Origin: Enterococcus termitis
Lineage (GTDB): Bacteria > Bacillota > Bacilli > Lactobacillales > Enterococcaceae
NCBI RefSeq assembly: GCF_001730305.1
Contig: NZ_MIJY01000011.1
Span: forward strand, 1 to 49,713
Reading direction: 5' to 3'
Length of the DNA stretch: 49,713 bases
Below the pieces are notes generated by a model. It searched no databases. It saw only the letters and a list, made by a program, of their open reading frames with translations, and was not told the origin of the DNA. The position numbers and the translations under genes were made by a program. Shown here piece by piece: positions 35,728 through 47,563 of this stretch. Each line of letters begins with the position of its first letter. The first letter of the stretch is position 1.

Positions 35728-37166
35728 GTTTGCTCATCATTCTTACTCAACATAACCGTAGAATGCGCCTGTACCCCATTCAATTCGGATAATTTATCAT
35801 AAGCTAGTTGCGCTGTTGGGTTCGTAACGGCACTAATTGCTAAAGCAATCAAGATTTCATTGGCTTTCAAAGCAGTTATTTTGCTGTGTAAGTCCTTCTT
35901 CTTCATTGTTTGAATCGTTTCAAGGATCACTGGAGATAATAATAAAATTTCATCTGAAATATTTGCTAACATTTTAATTGAATTTAAAATAGCCGATGAA
36001 CAAGAATCCATTAAATTGCTGGTTCTCCCAGTTACGATCCTGCCATCCGCTAGCTCAAATGCAATAACAGCCGGTGTATCGTTACTTTGGGTTTGTTCTC
36101 TTAATTGCTCTGAATACTGACGAGCAGGCAGTACGGCTTTTCGGTCCTCTTTTTTCAGCTCGACTTCTTCCATGATCAATTTAATCCGATTGACTGTTTC
36201 CTCATCGATCAAGCCTTTTTTAAAGTCACATTCTGTCGCAAAACAACGGCGAATGATTTCTTGCTTCGAAGCTTCCTTGACTACTTCATCATCGATGATC
36301 CCGAAGCCCACACGGTTAACCCCCATGTCTGTTGGGGATTGATAAACCGATTCTTCTCCCGTAATTTTTTCAATGATCCGTTTGATCACAGGAAACGTTT
36401 CAACATCACGATTGTAGTTAACAACAACTTCTTGGTATTTATCAAAGTGGAATGAATCGATCATGTTCACATCTTTTAAATCAACCGTTGCTGCTTCATA
36501 CGCAATATTTAGTGGATGCTTCAATGGTACATTCCAAACTGGGAAGGTTTCAAATTTTGAATAGCCGGCGGTCTTTCCGTTACGACTTTCATGGTAAAGT
36601 TGGTTCAAACAAGTGGCTAATTTTCCACTCCCTGGTCCTGGTGCTGTAACCACCACGATTGGTTTAGTGGTTGGGATGTACTCATTTTTGCCAAAGCCTT
36701 CTTCACTGACGATTTTTTCGAGATTGGATGGATAATCTTCGATTGCCGCATGTTTATAGACTTTGATATCTCTTCGTTCTAACTTATTAATAAACATTTT
36801 TGTAGAAGGTTGTCCACTGTAGCGTGTGATGACCACACTGTTGACTGCCAAACCATACTCTTTTAACTCATCGATTTGACGTAAAATATCCATGTCATAG
36901 GTAATGCCGTAATCGCCGCGAATTTTATTCCGCTCGATATCTCCTGCATACACACAAATCAAAATCTCAGCCTGATCTTTTAATTTTTGTAAAAGCTTGA
37001 TTTTGGCATCTGCGTCAAAGCCTGGCAGTACACGTTTAGCATGCATATCCCCGATTAGCTTTCCACCAAATTCTAAATACAATTTATCATAGTGATCGAC
37101 TCTTTCAAGGATATATTTTGATTGCTCTTCGATGTATTTTTGTGGATCAAACCCCAGTTGTTTCAT
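35658..37166 (-). CDS. DUF1846 family protein
   Basis: A 502-aa cytoplasmic protein of the conserved DUF1846 family, which is widespread in Firmicutes and close in length to family members (about 495-505). Visible features are a P-loop-like [21 protein letters not shown] (about 174-194) and a conserved C-terminal region ending YPSENLYYI. Its function is not established. GGAGGG precedes ATG 37166, and it is monocistronic. Its last 73 bases are duplicated upstream of bgl operon 1, suggesting this 3' end served as an insertion site. Confidence 0.9.
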   Translation of the reverse strand: MKQLGFDPQKYIEEQSKYILERVDHYDKLYLEFGGKLIGDMHAKRVLPGFDADAKIKLLQKLKDQAEILICVYAGDIERNKIRGDYGITYDMDILRQIDELKEYGLAVNSVVITRYSGQPSTKMFINKLERRDIKVYKHAAIEDYPSNLEKIVSEEGFGKNEYIPTTKPIVVVTAPGPGSGKLATCLNQLYHESRNGKTAGYSKFETFPVWNVPLKHPLNIAYEAATVDLKDVNMIDSFHFDKYQEVVVNYNRDVETFPVIKRIIEKITGEESVYQSPTDMGVNRVGFGIIDDEVVKEASKQEIIRRCFATECDFKKGLIDEETVNRIKLIMEEVELKKEDRKAVLPARQYSEQLREQTQSNDTPAVIAFELADGRIVTGRTSNLMDSCSSAILNSIKMLANISDEILLLSPVILETIQTMKKKDLHSKITALKANEILIALAISAVTNPTAQLAYDKLSELNGVQAHSTVMLSKNDEQTLRELGLDITSDAVYPSENLYYI

Positions 37167-37289
37167 GTGAGAACCCTCCGATATTTATATACTGCCATCT
37201 ATTATAAACTTATTTGCTGCTGATTACGATATGGAAGTTCATTATTTACTATTTAAACAGCTTTTTATCATTATTGGCTAATAATCACA

Positions 37290-37342
37290 AATAGAGTATC
37301 AACAAACACCTAGAATGTCTAAGTCTTCGCTGATACTCTATT
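37290..37342. terminator. Terminator of the small TetR-controlled operon
   Basis: AATAGAGTATCA (37290-37301) pairs perfectly with TGATACTCTATT (37331-37342) around a 29-nt loop. Confidence 0.6.
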
Positions 37343-37369
37343 CATTTCCTACAAAGGATCTCTTATTTT

Positions 37370-37573
37370 TTAAAACCCTATTCTTTCAATAAATGTTTCT
37401 TGTTTTTTATCATCTGTTTGAAAATCGATCCAGTCTTCTCCTTCATCCTGCTCTTCAAAATGCTCTGTTACAAAGTGTTTCACTTCTTCTTTATCGATTG
37501 AACGCTCTACTCCTTGAGAGACAATTCCTAAACATACAAGTACACCAGCCGCTACCATAAGTTTTGTTATCAT
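37370..37573 (-). CDS. Small membrane-anchored acidic protein
   Basis: A 67-aa protein. An N-terminal hydrophobic helix (LMVAAGVLVCLGIVS) would anchor or export it, and the rest is strongly acidic (EEQDEGEDWIDFQTDD). No family is recognised. GAGGAG precedes ATG 37573. It follows the 85-aa gene by 53 bases and should share its TetR-controlled transcript. Confidence 0.65.
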   Translation of the reverse strand: MITKLMVAAGVLVCLGIVSQGVERSIDKEEVKHFVTEHFEEQDEGEDWIDFQTDDKKQETFIERIGF

Positions 37574-37626
37574 AATAAATTTCTCCTCTTCTTTTCTCTC
37601 TTATTTTTTATTTGTCTTATTTTTAA

Positions 37627-37884
37627 CTATTTTACAAAGGGAATTTTCTTCTTTACTTCTTCAGATAGTAAATCGAAAAAGTGACTCATCACTGTTTCAC
37701 AGACTTCTGGTTCTACTCCTGTTGTTTCTGAAATAGCCGCTGTGATCTCAATCATGTGCTTTCTTGAAGATCGACTCATGTTCTTCTCACTATACTTTTC
37801 ATACGCTCCTAAAACTTGCTCACATGTATCTTTTGCGACTAAACTTCTTTGTGCTACTGCTTGGATTGTTTTTGTGTGGTTCAT
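37627..37884 (-). CDS. Small helical protein with two HU-like helix units
   Basis: An 85-aa protein that appears to contain an internal repeat. IQAVAQRSLVAKDTCEQVLGAYE (8-30) and TAAISETTGVEPEVCETVMSHFF (48-70) each resemble the N-terminal helical unit of HU proteins (AVAEKTGLSKKDAEKVLDAFF), but no DNA-clasping arm is present. The function is unknown. GAGGAG precedes ATG 37884, and a copy of the downstream TetR's operator lies 23 bases upstream. It is co-transcribed with the 67-aa gene. Confidence 0.65.
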   Translation of the reverse strand: MNHTKTIQAVAQRSLVAKDTCEQVLGAYEKYSEKNMSRSSRKHMIEITAAISETTGVEPEVCETVMSHFFDLLSEEVKKKIPFVK

Positions 37885-37906
37885 ATTATTCTCCTCTTTC
37901 TTTTAT

Positions 37907-37923
37907 AGACCGACCGACGGTCA
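37907..37923. promoter_or_regulatory. TetR operator in front of the 85-aa gene
   Basis: AGACCGACCGACGGTCA, an imperfect version of the 17-bp palindrome at 38642-38658. Confidence 0.6.
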
Positions 37924-37940
37924 TTTTTGTTTTATTTTTT

Positions 37941-37967
37941 AAACTCAACATATTTTTTGTTGAGTTT
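37941..37967 (-). terminator. Hairpin at the end of the second tetR gene
   Basis: AAACTCAACA (37941-37950) pairs perfectly with TGTTGAGTTT (37958-37967), overlapping the stop codon. An A/T-rich tract follows on the minus strand. Confidence 0.6.
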
Positions 37968-38613
37968 ATTGTTCGAAAATTAATGCAAATTTTTTCATAA
38001 CGTCTGCTTTGTTGTCTTTTGTTTCATGGATCCCTAACACTCTGAAAATGATATCAATGAATGCGTGGACTCTCTGCTCCATCACTTCTTGTGTCTGGTT
38101 CGCTGTTCCTTCATCTACTAAAGATTGAATTCCTGCAATCAAAAACTGAATCGCTTCTAATGGATACGGTGTAGTAAATTCTTTGTCTTTTACTCCTGCT
38201 TCAATAATTTCCGCCAGAATTGGACAAATATGTTCGATCGTTGCCTCTAATGCACGTTGCTTCATCAATGCATTTTCTACTTTAGAAAACTGCTCAAGTA
38301 TGTCGCTTTTCTGTTCATCCTCACTTGATGCTTGTGTGATTAAAAACTGAAGAATCTTATCCAGTGCGCTTACACCATTTTGTTTGGCAATGTCGTTTGC
38401 TATAGCGGCATCTTTTTCAACTACTCTCATGATCACTGCATCCATCACTTCTTCTTTTGATTTAAAATAATGATAGAATGTTCCTTTGGCAATACCGATT
38501 TTTTTCAAAATATCATTGATCGTAGTCTTATCATAGCCTTTTGTGATGAAAAATGTTTCTGCTGTGTCTATGATTTCGTTTTTTCTTTCGTCATGTTCTT
38601 TTACTACTCTCAC
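37966..38613 (-). CDS. TetR-family repressor
   Basis: A 215-aa repressor. The helix-turn-helix lies at about 10-56 (TTINDILKKIGIAKGTFYHYFKSKEEVMDAVI). The ligand domain is of the common TetR_C type, without identifiable ligand residues. The start is best placed at GTG 38613, 7 bases after AAAGGAGG; the frame is open further upstream only across the operator. The same palindrome precedes this gene and the 85-aa gene, so it should repress both. Confidence 0.87.
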   Translation of the reverse strand: MRVVKEHDERKNEIIDTAETFFITKGYDKTTINDILKKIGIAKGTFYHYFKSKEEVMDAVIMRVVEKDAAIANDIAKQNGVSALDKILQFLITQASSEDEQKSDILEQFSKVENALMKQRALEATIEHICPILAEIIEAGVKDKEFTTPYPLEAIQFLIAGIQSLVDEGTANQTQEVMEQRVHAFIDIIFRVLGIHETKDNKADVMKKFALIFEQ

Positions 38614-38641
38614 TAGGTAACCTCCTTTCTCATTTTTCCCA

Positions 38642-38699
38642 AGACCGACTGTCGGTCTGTTTATATTTATATAATACATTCATTGATATGATTTGTCAA
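38642..38699 (-). promoter_or_regulatory. Promoter and operator of the second tetR gene
   Basis: On the minus strand TTGACA (38699-38694), 17 bases, TATTAT (38676-38671), followed by the perfect palindrome AGACCGAC-A-GTCGGTCT (38658-38642). Confidence 0.75.
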
Positions 38700-38731
38700 C
38701 ACTTTTTTATTGTGAAAATGTTTTGATAGAA

Positions 38732-38769
38732 AAAAGACTTATATCGTTTAAAAACGTTACAAGTCTTTT
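38732..38769 (-). terminator. Terminator of the XRE/IIB fusion gene
   Basis: AAAAGACTT (38732-38740) pairs perfectly with AAGTCTTTT (38761-38769), and a T-run follows on the minus strand. Confidence 0.7.
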
Positions 38770-38802
38770 AAGGATTCGTCCATACTACTATGAAAATACT
38801 GT

Positions 38803-39441
38803 TTAGCTGCCCACCGAACCTAAGACTCCGATTATCTCATCATACAATTTTTCAACATCCAACATCCCGTATTGTTTTTTAGAAATAGCCAGGACTGGTG
38901 TTTCGGGAAACTTTTTTTCCAGCTCTGCTTTTGCATAACTAAATGTGGGTGTCAATAAGATAACATCTGCTTGATCTCCATATCGGTCTATCAGTTTTGA
39001 ATTGTATACATCAATGTTGATTGCCTGTTCCTGCTGCTTCATCAATAAGCTAAGCTTGTGACTTAAAACCTGCGTCTGCATCAGCCCTTTGTCTGAAATA
39101 AAGCTAAAGGCCATATCAAAGATGATGATCTTTTTTTGTTGCTCTTCTCGATTTGAGCGTTCCTTTGGTGAGTGATTTTGTACTTTGCTCATTTGCGTTC
39201 TCCCCTTCAGCTTTGAATAAAGAGAATCAAAGACGCTTTGACTCTTTGTTCCTAAAAGTTCATCGGTAGAAACATTGAAATAGTCGCTCAACTTCACTAG
39301 CATTTCGATATCTGGATAGCTCTCATTTCGTTCCCATTTTGAGACGGCTTGGGGAGTAACGTTCAAAATATCTGCTAGCGCTTTTTGCGTCATCTTTTTT
39401 GATTGTCTTAATTCTTTTATTTTTTTTCCTATCTCTAACAT
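38803..39441 (-). CDS. XRE regulator fused to a PTS IIB-like domain
   Basis: A 212-aa two-domain protein. Residues 1-65 are a Cro/CI helix-turn-helix (TQKALADILNVTPQAVSKWERNESYPD). Residues about 100-205 have the length and pattern of lactose/cellobiose-type PTS IIB: an opening strand KKIIIFDMAFSF, a helix with MQTQVLSHKL, ADVILLTPTFSYA (compare ADVVLLGPQ) and a final ISKKQYGMLDVEKL. The phosphorylatable cysteine expected after the first strand is missing. It may therefore sense a partner or sugar state rather than carry phosphate. ATG 39441 follows AAGGGGG. Single gene. Confidence 0.78.
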   Translation of the reverse strand: MLEIGKKIKELRQSKKMTQKALADILNVTPQAVSKWERNESYPDIEMLVKLSDYFNVSTDELLGTKSQSVFDSLYSKLKGRTQMSKVQNHSPKERSNREEQQKKIIIFDMAFSFISDKGLMQTQVLSHKLSLLMKQQEQAINIDVYNSKLIDRYGDQADVILLTPTFSYAKAELEKKFPETPVLAISKKQYGMLDVEKLYDEIIGVLGSVGS

Positions 39442-39572
39442 CAATATACCCCCTTAGATGTGAAAGTTTCAATAAACGATTTGTTGAACAGGAACAATTT
39501 GCACTCAACTGTAGGTTGAAATGCATCGTACAAGGGAACAATCTAATACCACACTTCATCAAGCAACCTATT

Positions 39573-39896
39573 TCATTTTTTTCGTACTGTCAAAAGATAT
39601 ACGTTTCCTATAATAAATAGGATTGCCAGGAGCTTCGATAAAATACCACTATGCAAAAACAAACAGATCGGAATCAATACACTCACTCCACGATACGCCC
39701 AATAAACAAATAGCTTGCCTGCTTTTCTTTCTGCCTCATTTTCAGGAGTCGTTTCATAACTGCTAACATTCAGCGGATTTCTAGCTAAAAACAAGCCGTT
39801 AGAACGATCAATAAGTACTGCAAAAAACAACACAACGATGCCAAACGCCACCAGAAATAGTAATAGTTGATCTATTGAAGAAAATATACCTATCAT
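39573..39896 (-). CDS. Small membrane protein of unknown function
   Basis: A 107-aa protein with three predicted membrane helices, at about 8-27 (LLLFLVAFGIVVLFFAVLI), 64-82 and 86-102, and a cytoplasmic KK end. It resembles small DUF3784-like membrane proteins, but the assignment is weak. ATG 39896 follows GAAGGAG at 8 bases; the longer frame has no ribosome site. Confidence 0.65.
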   Translation of the reverse strand: MIGIFSSIDQLLLFLVAFGIVVLFFAVLIDRSNGLFLARNPLNVSSYETTPENEAERKAGKLFVYWAYRGVSVLIPICLFLHSGILSKLLAILFIIGNVYLLTVRKK

Positions 39897-39948
39897 TTCG
39901 ATCCGCTCCTTCCTTATCTTCTTTTCTTTAGTATACACCAAAGAACAA

Positions 39949-39991
39949 TAAACTCATGCGCCCTCTGAGAATCAAAGGTGTCATGAGTTTA
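39949..39991 (-). terminator. Terminator of the triple-RidA gene
   Basis: TAAACTCATG (39949-39958) pairs perfectly with CATGAGTTTA (39982-39991), 51 bases past the stop codon. Confidence 0.65.
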
Positions 39992-40042
39992 CTTTAAAAC
40001 TGATTTTTAGATGGAAAACTCCCTGTCAGTTGCCTCTGATCA

Positions 40043-41311
40043 CTACATGATTGGTGGTGTTCCTTCTGCATTTCCTGCAATTGCATCAATTTGAACCAAT
40101 GCATCTTTCTGTAAGGCTGACACACCAACAACTCTTCTAGCTGGTACACCATCTGGAAAATAGCTCGCATAGACTTCATCTACAGCATCCATGTCTTCCA
40201 GATCTTTAACATAGATATTCACTTTAACCATATCTTCCATTCGATGATCGACACTTTCAATAATTGCCTTGATATTTTCTAAGCACTGTCTAGCTTGCTC
40301 CTTGATCCCGCCAGCTACGATTTCATTTGTCTTTGGATCAATCGGTAATTGACCGGAAAGATGATTATAGTGTGAAAAAGCGACAGTTTGGGTTGAGAAA
40401 GGACATTTTGGTGCATTATTGGTATTATTCGCTTCAATAATCAGTCCATGTCTATCCTCAACTGCTTGTGGTGGCGTGCCATCTCCATGAGAGACTACGG
40501 CTTCGATTTGCACTGCAGCGCCCATCGGTAAATCCGTTGCTGCAATCACAGTACGTGCTGGCACATAGCCCACAGTTCGAGCAATCCCTGAATCTGGGAA
40601 AAATGTCGTATAGACTTTATTCACTGCCTCTATTTTTGATAAATCTTTAAGGAAGATATTGATTTTGACGATATCATCAAGCGGTACATCAATACTTTCT
40701 AAAATCGCTTTGATATTTTTTAGGCATTGACTTGTCTGTTGTTTGATACAGCCAGCTACTACTCTGCCAGTTTTAGGATCAATCGGCAATTGTGCTGACA
40801 AATTATTGTAATGAGAAAACGAAACTGTTTGTGTTGATAACGCGTTAGTTGGCGCATGTTGTGTATTGTTTGTCAACTTGATTAGATCGCCTGCCTGCGG
40901 TGCATTGGGAATCGTTCCTTCTCCGTTTGAAACCAGCACTTCAACTTGAACTAACGCTCCCATAGGCAACGCATCTACAGCAACGACTGTTCTTGAAGGC
41001 TGATAGCTTTTGAAAAAAGAAGTATACACATCATCTACTGCATCGCTATCTGTGATGTTCTTAACAAAGATAGAGACTCTAATACAATCACTCATCGCAT
41101 GACCGATACTCTCTACAATTGCCTTGATATTTTTAAAACATTGTTCTGCTTGTTCTTTGATACCCCCAGCAACCAATTTACCCGATACAGGATCGATCGG
41201 CAATTGTGCCGAAAGGTTATTGTAGTGGGAAAAAGCGACAGTTTGTGACGATAAGGGGCTTTGCGGTGCCTTCTCCGTATTCCTTGCTAGTACTACATTC
41301 TCATTACTCAT
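40043..41311 (-). CDS. Protein of three fused RidA (YjgF/YER057c/UK114) domains
   Basis: A 422-aa protein made of three RidA-like repeats, at about 6-134, 147-280 and 295-420. Each contains STQTV.FSHYN.LS.QLPIDP, a QC..NI.AI.ES block and a P(M)GA.VQ.E.. end. The substrate-binding arginine is kept in each (about R107, R253, R392/393). The acidic residue of the last strand is Glu in the first two and Asp in the third. RidA proteins are about 130 aa, act as homotrimers and hydrolyse reactive enamines/imines, so this looks like a one-chain trimer. ATG 41311 follows AAGAGGAA. It is divergent from the HxlR gene. Confidence 0.88.
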   Translation of the reverse strand: MSNENVVLARNTEKAPQSPLSSQTVAFSHYNNLSAQLPIDPVSGKLVAGGIKEQAEQCFKNIKAIVESIGHAMSDCIRVSIFVKNITDSDAVDDVYTSFFKSYQPSRTVVAVDALPMGALVQVEVLVSNGEGTIPNAPQAGDLIKLTNNTQHAPTNALSTQTVSFSHYNNLSAQLPIDPKTGRVVAGCIKQQTSQCLKNIKAILESIDVPLDDIVKINIFLKDLSKIEAVNKVYTTFFPDSGIARTVGYVPARTVIAATDLPMGAAVQIEAVVSHGDGTPPQAVEDRHGLIIEANNTNNAPKCPFSTQTVAFSHYNHLSGQLPIDPKTNEIVAGGIKEQARQCLENIKAIIESVDHRMEDMVKVNIYVKDLEDMDAVDEVYASYFPDGVPARRVVGVSALQKDALVQIDAIAGNAEGTPPIM

Positions 41312-41450
41312 CTTTCTATTCCTCTTTTCTTTTAGATACATTCAAATAAAAAAACTTGATTTGCAGAAGGGATGTTAACGCTTCCAAATCATGATAAGCC
41401 AAATAATCCATTTCTACGACTGCTTCATTTTTTACTATCATGCTTTGACA

Positions 41451-41515
41451 ACGGTAACTACGACAAATTGACAAAAATTATATCACTTATTTCAGTTTAC
41501 AGTATTAACGGTAAC
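41451..41515. promoter_or_regulatory. ACGGTAAC direct repeats in the ridA/hxlR divergent region
   Basis: ACGGTAAC occurs at 41451-41458 and 41508-41515, 57 bases apart. A TATAAT on the minus strand lies between them (about 41477-41482) and could be the ridA -10. This is a candidate binding region for the HxlR regulator. No better site was seen in 41312-41663. Confidence 0.35.
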
Positions 41516-41663
41516 AATTCAATCCTGTTTTTCAACTACATAACTCTGTTGCTCTCATTTTTTTATTTCTAGTTGATTTTCCACTTTAAACATGACACAA
41601 TTCTTTTATGCAAAAGGAACATCTGTAAACAATTTTTTTCCAAAGACTAGGAGCGAAGCTTCA

Positions 41664-41990
41664 ATGATAAAAAAAGAAGAAATGCCGCTTTGTGACGTGG
41701 CAACAACTGTTCAATTAATCGGCAGTAAATGGAAAACGTTAATCATTCGTGATCTCATATCCGGCCCCAAAAGAAATGCGGAGCTAAAGCGCTCATTGTC
41801 AGGTATTTCCCAGAAAGTGCTGACGGAAAGTCTTAACGCAATGATCTTAGATGGCCTTGTAGAGCGAATCGATTTCCAAAAAGTGCCGCCTCATGTCGAA
41901 TATCAACTTACACCGTTAGGAGAAAGTCTGCTGCCAGTTATTGAATCGATGAGACAATGGGGGCAGTTTTATAAACAGCAGCTTGGATAG
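41664..41990 (+). CDS. HxlR-family transcriptional regulator
   Basis: A 108-aa winged-helix regulator. The opening CDVATTVQLIGSKWKTLIIRDLISGPKRNAELKRSLSGIS and QKVLTESLNAMILDGLVER are the family signature. Members often respond to reactive carbonyls or redox stress, which would suit a divergent RidA protein. ATG 41664 is preferred over the upstream in-frame start because it gives the usual family N-terminus, with GGAG 11 bases before it. The inducer is unknown. Confidence 0.88.
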   Translation: MIKKEEMPLCDVATTVQLIGSKWKTLIIRDLISGPKRNAELKRSLSGISQKVLTESLNAMILDGLVERIDFQKVPPHVEYQLTPLGESLLPVIESMRQWGQFYKQQLG

Positions 41991-42079
41991 ACAGTTACAA
42001 ATTAGTGCCTACTTCACATTTTCAAAAAGATTAACTATACTTTCATTAAAGATGATAAGCATTTAAGGAGGAATTTTTG

Positions 42080-42688
42080 ATGAATAGTAAAACAACACCC
42101 ATCGAAGCCGTTCATACCGCTGTTGAATATGTAACACTAAATGACGAGCCTGTTTTAAGAGTTGTGAAAAAAGACAAATTGATGGCATTTGATGAAAATA
42201 CGTACGCCAAATTAACTGGTTCCGTTTTTCATAATGGAACAATCGAAGTAAAAATGTTGAGTCGCTTATTGCCGGATGCACCTGATTTTGCACGTGGATT
42301 TATTGGTATTGCATTTAGAATCAATGAAGATGATACTGCCTTCGAATCCTTTTACGTGAGACCCACAAATGGTCGAATCAATGATCCTGTCAGAAAAAAT
42401 CGCGGTGTTCAATATTTCTCTTATCCTAAATACACCTTTGATTACTTCCGAAATTTAGGTATCACTGATTTTGAAGGTCCGGCGGATATTGGTCTTGATG
42501 AATGGATCAGCTTAAAAGCAGTGATTACTGATGCCAAAGCTGAATTTTATTTAAATGATTGTGAAGAACCTGTTTTAGTCGTAGAACATATGAAACACGG
42601 TAAGGATGCGAAGGGCGCACTTGGTTTCTTCGTCGATATTGGTACTGAAGCCTTTTTTAAAGATTGGACTATCACCTCGACAGATTAG
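42080..42688 (+). CDS. Concanavalin-like (DUF1080-type) beta-sandwich protein
   Basis: A 202-aa cytoplasmic protein with no signal peptide. Strand-rich segments GTIEVKMLSRLL, ARGFIGIAFRINEDDTAFESFYVRP and EWISLKAVITDAKAEFYLND follow the pattern of 3-keto-disaccharide hydrolase/DUF1080 or laminin-G-like folds that bind sugars. No catalytic residues can be assigned. AGGAGG precedes ATG 42080. It lies downstream of hxlR with its own ribosome site and before bgl operon 2, but its relation to either is unknown. Confidence 0.65.
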   Translation: MNSKTTPIEAVHTAVEYVTLNDEPVLRVVKKDKLMAFDENTYAKLTGSVFHNGTIEVKMLSRLLPDAPDFARGFIGIAFRINEDDTAFESFYVRPTNGRINDPVRKNRGVQYFSYPKYTFDYFRNLGITDFEGPADIGLDEWISLKAVITDAKAEFYLNDCEEPVLVVEHMKHGKDAKGALGFFVDIGTEAFFKDWTITSTD

Positions 42689-42904
42689 GTCTATATAGGT
42701 GAAATCGATTGTAACCAAAGATTTCACGATGTTTACTGTTTTAAATTCGATTTATCGTTATTTGTGCACTCTTATTGGGTTATTCTTTAAATACATTTAA
42801 AAAATAATCTATTGTATTGTAATCTTGTACCTCATCTCCCATATCATATCCTCTTCCAAAATATAGAAAATTCAAATTCTTTGAGTTATTTCCTAAAACA
42901 AGCA

Positions 42905-42933
42905 TTGACAGCGCTTTCTCTATATTGTATATT
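42905..42933 (+). promoter_or_regulatory. Promoter of bgl operon 2 with cre site
   Basis: A perfect TTGACA (42905-42910), 17 bases, then TATATT (42928-42933). A cre-like site on the opposite strand, AGAAAGCGCTGTCA (42919-42906, 13/14), overlaps the -35, so CcpA should repress here. 42689-42904 shows no other clear element. Confidence 0.8.
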
Positions 42934-42946
42934 TGCATTGTGAATA

Positions 42947-42980
42947 GGATAGTGATTATTAAGTTAAGCTAAACCTAAAC
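42947..42980 (+). promoter_or_regulatory. Ribonucleic antiterminator (RAT), operon 2
   Basis: It starts GGATAGTGATTATT and ends AGCTAAACCTAAAC, matching the RAT consensus at both ends (GGAT.GT.A and AACC), and overlaps the first arm of the following terminator by 10 bases. Confidence 0.75.
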
Positions 42981-43016
42981 AACGCCTGAAAAAGGCTTGT
43001 TTAGGTTTTTTCTATT
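42971..43016 (+). terminator. RAT-controlled leader terminator, operon 2
   Basis: AAACCTAAACAA (42971-42982) pairs with TTGTTTAGGTTT, an inner GCCT/AGGC extends the stem, and a T-run follows. It lies before bglG2, so this antiterminator should control its own synthesis. Confidence 0.85.
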
Positions 43017-43043
43017 TCATAGGGCTGAGGGGGGAATACTGAT

Positions 43044-43895
43044 TTGGAGATTTTAAAAATTCTAAACAACAATGTCGTGATCGTTACAAATGACAACAAG
43101 GAAGAAGTTATTCTAATGGGCAACGGTCTAGGTTTTCAAATGAAAGCTGGCGCACAAGTCAATGAGGAAAAAGTTGAGAAAGTCTTTAAATTAGAAAATC
43201 GAGTTGAATCTGAGCAGATTGAGCGCATGTTTTCAGAAATCCCAGAAGAAATCATTAATATTTCCTATGAAATTGTTTCCTACGCTACCCGTACTTTAAA
43301 TAAGGAGTTAAATGAAATAGCCTTCATCGCTATTGCTGATCATCTACACTCAGCGATCCAGCGAGAAAAAAAGAATATCCAAGTCAAAAATTTTCTGTTG
43401 TGGGATATCAAACGTTTTTTCCCAAATGAATTAAAAATCGCCAGAAAAGCTATCCAGATCGTCAATCAAAAACTGGCAGTAAATTTGACCGATGATGAAG
43501 CTGGTTTTCTAGCCCTGCATATCACAAATGCAGGAATTGACAATAGTCACGAAGATGCCGTTAGTTTGACACAGCTGATCGAAGAGATTTTGACTGTGAT
43601 CAAGTATACGTTGAAAATCAATTTTGTTGAAAATGACATTTATTTCCAGCGATTTATCACACACTTAAAATTTTTCTCTGAACGTGTCTTAAAAAACAAT
43701 ACCTCAGAAAAAGAAGAAAATCAGGTAGAAAATGAGTTGTTTTTACTTGTAACAACACAGTATCCTGAAGCTTATGAAGTAACAAAAAAAGTCGCTGAGC
43801 TATTAAAAACACGGCGAAATTATACGATTTCAAAAGATGAACAAGTTTACATTACCATCCACTTAGCTCGGATCATCGAAAAAACTAGAAATTAA
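43044..43895 (+). CDS. bglG: BglG-family transcription antiterminator, operon 2
   Basis: A 283-aa antiterminator with the CAT RNA-binding domain (1-55, EILKILNNNVVIVTNDNKEEVILMGNGLGF) and two PRD domains with conserved histidines (IADHLHSAI, LHITNAGID, ITIHLARII). It starts at TTG 43044, with GGGGGG 9 bases upstream; no ATG is available nearby. It is the first gene after the RAT/terminator and so should stimulate its own expression. A perfect 20-bp palindrome (43892-43911) covers the stop codon. Confidence 0.92.
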   Translation: MEILKILNNNVVIVTNDNKEEVILMGNGLGFQMKAGAQVNEEKVEKVFKLENRVESEQIERMFSEIPEEIINISYEIVSYATRTLNKELNEIAFIAIADHLHSAIQREKKNIQVKNFLLWDIKRFFPNELKIARKAIQIVNQKLAVNLTDDEAGFLALHITNAGIDNSHEDAVSLTQLIEEILTVIKYTLKINFVENDIYFQRFITHLKFFSERVLKNNTSEKEENQVENELFLLVTTQYPEAYEVTKKVAELLKTRRNYTISKDEQVYITIHLARIIEKTRN

Positions 43896-43911
43896 GAGAA
43901 GCTTCTCTTAA
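43892..43911. other. Perfect 20-bp palindrome at the bglG2 stop
   Basis: TTAAGAGAAG/CTTCTCTTAA has no loop and spans the TAA at 43893-43895. It may be a weak processing or pausing structure; there is no T-run. Confidence 0.5.
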
Positions 43912-43968
43912 GATAAACATTCTAAAAGGAAAGGAGCATTGGCAATCCCCCGTCTGTGGAAAGGACAT

Positions 43969-45930
<1,962 letters not shown>

Positions 45931-45940
45931 CAACTTAAAT

Positions 45941-45982
45941 AAACTTGCGGGAATAAGCGTTCTTTCTTCCCGCAAGTTTTCA
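45941..45982 (+). terminator. Hairpin between the operon 2 PTS gene and bglA
   Basis: AAACTTGCGGGAA (45941-45953) pairs perfectly with TTCCCGCAAGTTT (45967-45979), and TTTT runs at the end. It should lower bglA2 expression relative to the PTS gene or protect the upstream mRNA end. Confidence 0.75.
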
Positions 45983-46012
45983 TTTATTGATCCACACTAT
46001 TTTAAACGATAA

Positions 46013-47449
<1,437 letters not shown>

Positions 47450-47467
47450 TGATTAATCTCTAGATAA

Positions 47468-47517
47468 AAAAACCTGTATAAGTATTTTGCTGAGGCAAGC
47501 TGCTTATACAGGTTTTT
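47468..47517. terminator. Bidirectional terminator between bgl operon 2 and the anti-sigma gene
   Basis: AAAAACCTGTATAAG (47468-47482) pairs perfectly with CTTATACAGGTTTTT (47503-47517). It sits between convergent genes. Confidence 0.85.
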
Positions 47518-47563
47518 ATCTATTTATCGGTCTAGAAAGTCAATGAATTTTTTTGATCTCTGG

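Noticed and set aside
42689-42904. A small gene between the concanavalin-like protein and bgl operon 2
   Set aside because: No frame with a start, ribosome site and useful length was seen.
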